A stretch of DNA of 64,000 nt from Candidatus Poribacteria bacterium (lineage in GTDB: Bacteria > Poribacteria > WGA-4E > WGA-3G). The stretch is from positions 33,928 through 97,927 of the forward strand of contig JAJEAG010000013.1 of assembly GCA_022824265.1 (NCBI GenBank), read 5' to 3'. The stretch's first letter is position 1. Each line of letters starts with the position of its first letter. This document shows positions 62,739 to 64,000 of the stretch, piece after piece. The translations under genes were made by a program, and so were the position numbers. Under the pieces are notes generated by a model. That model saw only the letters and a list, made by a program, of their open reading frames with translations, searched no databases and was not told where the DNA came from.

Positions 62739-63569
62739 CTAAGAGAATAGTTGCCATTCATCGCTGCATATCATCTCAATTTGGTCTTTCGGTTTATAGT
62801 AATCGGTAGGATGAGGATTCTCTCCCATATCTCCGAAGAGTCTACGACGACGAAGTGTCATGCGATTCAGCACATCTACAGGAAGCCTGTCGTAATCATA
62901 GGGTCGGCACCACATCTGTCCGTACCGAAATGTAACACTTCTTCGTATCCGCTCAGTCCGATTCGGTCCGACACCATGCCATAATGCCCATGGAAAGATA
63001 ACTGCATCACCAGCCTCAGCAAGCACTTGGATTGCACCATCAGGATATGTTCCCTTATCAAGCCGATTATCTGGAAACCGTCTCTTATGGCTACCCGGAA
63101 CACACATAAAATTGGCTTGGTCAGGCTCAGATAGGTCGGTCAAGAAAAACTGGATTTTGAATTGTAATGGAAGACTGTCAGTGTGTGGATGAATACGCTG
63201 GAGTGATGGTCCTGCATCCGTATGAAAACCCATCAATGCCTCTGTGTCAGGATGGCGGACATAGATCTGCGTTCCCATAATTTGAAGATAAGGTCCCATC
63301 AGGGACAGTATTGTGCCAAATGTATTGGGATGATCAGTCAGTGGATCCAACACATCTGTCCGTTCAATAGCACGAATTATGGTGAAGGCTCCTTTCCCAA
63401 AACGACTTTCTTGCAGATTAGGTGTTTGTTGCACATATCCTTCTATGACCGTATCCACAGCATTCAAAACCGTTTCAATTTCTGCTGGTGAAAGCACCTG
63501 TTTGAGTAGTAAATAGCCTTTCTCTTGCCAATGCTTCTGTTGTATTTCTGATAAGTAAGATGATACCAT
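62739..63569 (-). CDS. Phytanoyl-CoA dioxygenase (PhyH) family protein
   Basis: A 276-aa Fe(II)/2-oxoglutarate oxygenase. The metal triad is H116-x-D118 (GFHTDAG) and H198 (ALWHGVGPN), with Arg209 or Arg210 likely to bind 2-oxoglutarate; the FKIQFFLTDL and VPGSHKRRFPD segments are family features. It is distinct from the PhyH protein at 3171-4070, so the two probably have different substrates. It converges on the nucleoside hydrolase gene. The start is the ATG at 63569, with GGGAGG upstream. Confidence 0.9.
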   Translation of the reverse strand: MVSSYLSEIQQKHWQEKGYLLLKQVLSPAEIETVLNAVDTVIEGYVQQTPNLQESRFGKGAFTIIRAIERTDVLDPLTDHPNTFGTILSLMGPYLQIMGTQIYVRHPDTEALMGFHTDAGPSLQRIHPHTDSLPLQFKIQFFLTDLSEPDQANFMCVPGSHKRRFPDNRLDKGTYPDGAIQVLAEAGDAVIFPWALWHGVGPNRTERIRRSVTFRYGQMWCRPYDYDRLPVDVLNRMTLRRRRLFGDMGENPHPTDYYKPKDQIEMICSDEWQLFS

Positions 63570-63646
63570 CCATTATCCTCCCTTGATAATTCACGGCTAT
63601 TATATATCATCAGGACAGAGGAGTCAATCAAATACTAAGATTGTAT

Positions 63647-63774
63647 CAGAGCCATTTAGTTTTCCAAGTCCTATTATTTTCAATATTAAGCCTTCCTTTG
63701 TAGAAGCACTCTCCGAATCGCAACCTCTTATCCTGAAAATCCTGTAATCATGTAAATCCTGGTTCAGACAACAA
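63647..63774. repeat. Truncated copy of the MITE-like element
   Basis: This starts with the same CAGAGCCATT end as the element at 22260 and follows it closely up to GGTTCAGAC; the right end is missing and no target duplication is visible. Confidence 0.75.
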
Positions 63775-63814
63775 GCAATTCATATAGGTAAGAATCACTA
63801 AATTGACGCTTATG

Positions 63815-63860
63815 GTGTCCTGAAAGATTACAACCAGAATAACCGTAAATGAGACAATAA
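63815..63860. repeat. Dispersed 46-bp repeat, copy 2
   Basis: It matches 39196-39241 at 41 of 46 positions, in the same orientation. It directly follows the 17-bp segment (63799-63815) found at the ends of the 176-bp element. Confidence 0.7.
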
Positions 63861-63871
63861 TAGAAGTCATA

Positions 63872-63900
63872 TTGAGTAAAACCTATAAATGTGGTAAAAT
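63872..63900 (+). promoter_or_regulatory. Predicted promoter of the last gene
   Basis: TTGAGT at 63872-63877 and TAAAAT at 63895-63900, spaced by 17 bp. The start should be near 63907, giving a 46-nt leader. Confidence 0.5.
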
Positions 63901-63952
63901 ATAGATATATAAACAATAATGTAGGTGCTATTTTTTTCTTAGAGGTTCTCTT

Positions 63953-64000
63953 ATGGCTGACACAACTGAAAAACAACACAACTTCAATTGTCTTCCGAAA
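63953..64000 (+). CDS. Start of an unidentified protein, cut by window edge
   Basis: An ATG at 63953 preceded by AGAGG begins an open frame (MADTTEKQHNFNCLPK) that runs off the right edge after 16 codons. A promoter with good spacing precedes it. Nothing can be said about function. Confidence 0.45.
   Translation, partial: MADTTEKQHNFNCLPK

Larger units (their letters stand above)
63570..63952. other. Intergenic gap of 383 bases made of repeat fragments
   Basis: From left to right the gap contains a fragment of the MITE-like element (63647-63774), the 17-bp end of the 176-bp element (63799-63815), a copy of the 46-bp repeat (63815-63860) and a promoter (63872-63900). I see no gene in it. Confidence 0.65.

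Noticed and set aside
63764..63979. 71-codon minus-strand frame at the right end
   Set aside because: It runs across repeat fragments and a promoter, and overlaps the start of the plus-strand gene.
1..64000. tRNA, rRNA, CRISPR array, prophage or plasmid origin
   Set aside because: None was recognised on either strand; the direct repeats seen are dispersed singly and are not spaced like CRISPR units.

Overview
This window looks like a chromosomal segment of an uncultured, AT-rich Gram-negative bacterium. The best guess is a Poribacteria-like lineage (moderate confidence; inferred from gene content, no marker-gene phylogeny is possible here). The support is: genes for LPS heptose and nucleotide-sugar synthesis, predicted outer-membrane and OmpA proteins, two phytanoyl-CoA-dioxygenase-family enzymes, a sulfatase-fold and a phosphodiesterase-fold enzyme, secreted LamG, FG-GAP and glycosidase-like proteins, and many short intergenic repeats. 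No rRNA, tRNA, CRISPR array or phage module was seen.

Layout. 1-4.1 kb (minus): an ABC exporter pair (permease, ATPase) translationally coupled to a truncated outer-membrane protein gene, a small membrane protein and a PhyH dioxygenase. 4.4-5.9 kb: a complete ISKra4-type insertion sequence. 5.9-12.3 kb (plus): hldA-gmhB-nucleotide-sugar dehydrogenase, a coiled-coil NYN ribonuclease-like protein and a secreted repeat protein. 12.3-21.1 kb (minus): phosphodiesterase, PolX, FtsX, FtsE, TopA, AccD. 21.4-26.6 kb (minus): LamG protein, HyuA, 2-hydroxyacid dehydrogenase, BMP-type binding protein. 27.4-39 kb (plus): FG-GAP/ASPIC protein, two tandem glycosidase-like paralogues, TPR protein, UbiD, a thioredoxin-reductase-like flavoprotein, PolA, an RRM protein. 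39.3-45 kb: an AAA+ protein, uridine kinase, three consecutive small heat-shock proteins, aquaporin. 45-51 kb (minus): sulfatase-like enzyme, a 1.2-kb repeat-rich gap, O-antigen ligase-like protein, a putative barrel protein, an OmpA lipoprotein. 51-61.3 kb: an M48 protease, then a minus-strand run DUF368-nadK-recN-indolepyruvate oxidoreductase-aroE-zapA. 61.7-64 kb: nucleoside hydrolase, a second PhyH enzyme and the start of another gene.

Most noteworthy: (i) two tandem sigma-54 promoters in front of a small-heat-shock cluster whose third member has an arginine-rich disordered N-terminus of about 100 residues; (ii) an FtsE lacking the consensus signature motif, catalytic Glu and switch His; (iii) an AAA+ protein without the P-loop lysine, and a PolX without its polymerase aspartates; (iv) a shared C-terminal W-G-x-[IL]-K tail on three secreted proteins; (v) several non-coding mobile or repeat elements, one with clear terminal inverted repeats and a 10-bp target duplication; (vi) several promoters placed so that the mRNA would begin at or next to the start codon (leaderless).

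All functional calls come from motif reading by eye; no database search was run.
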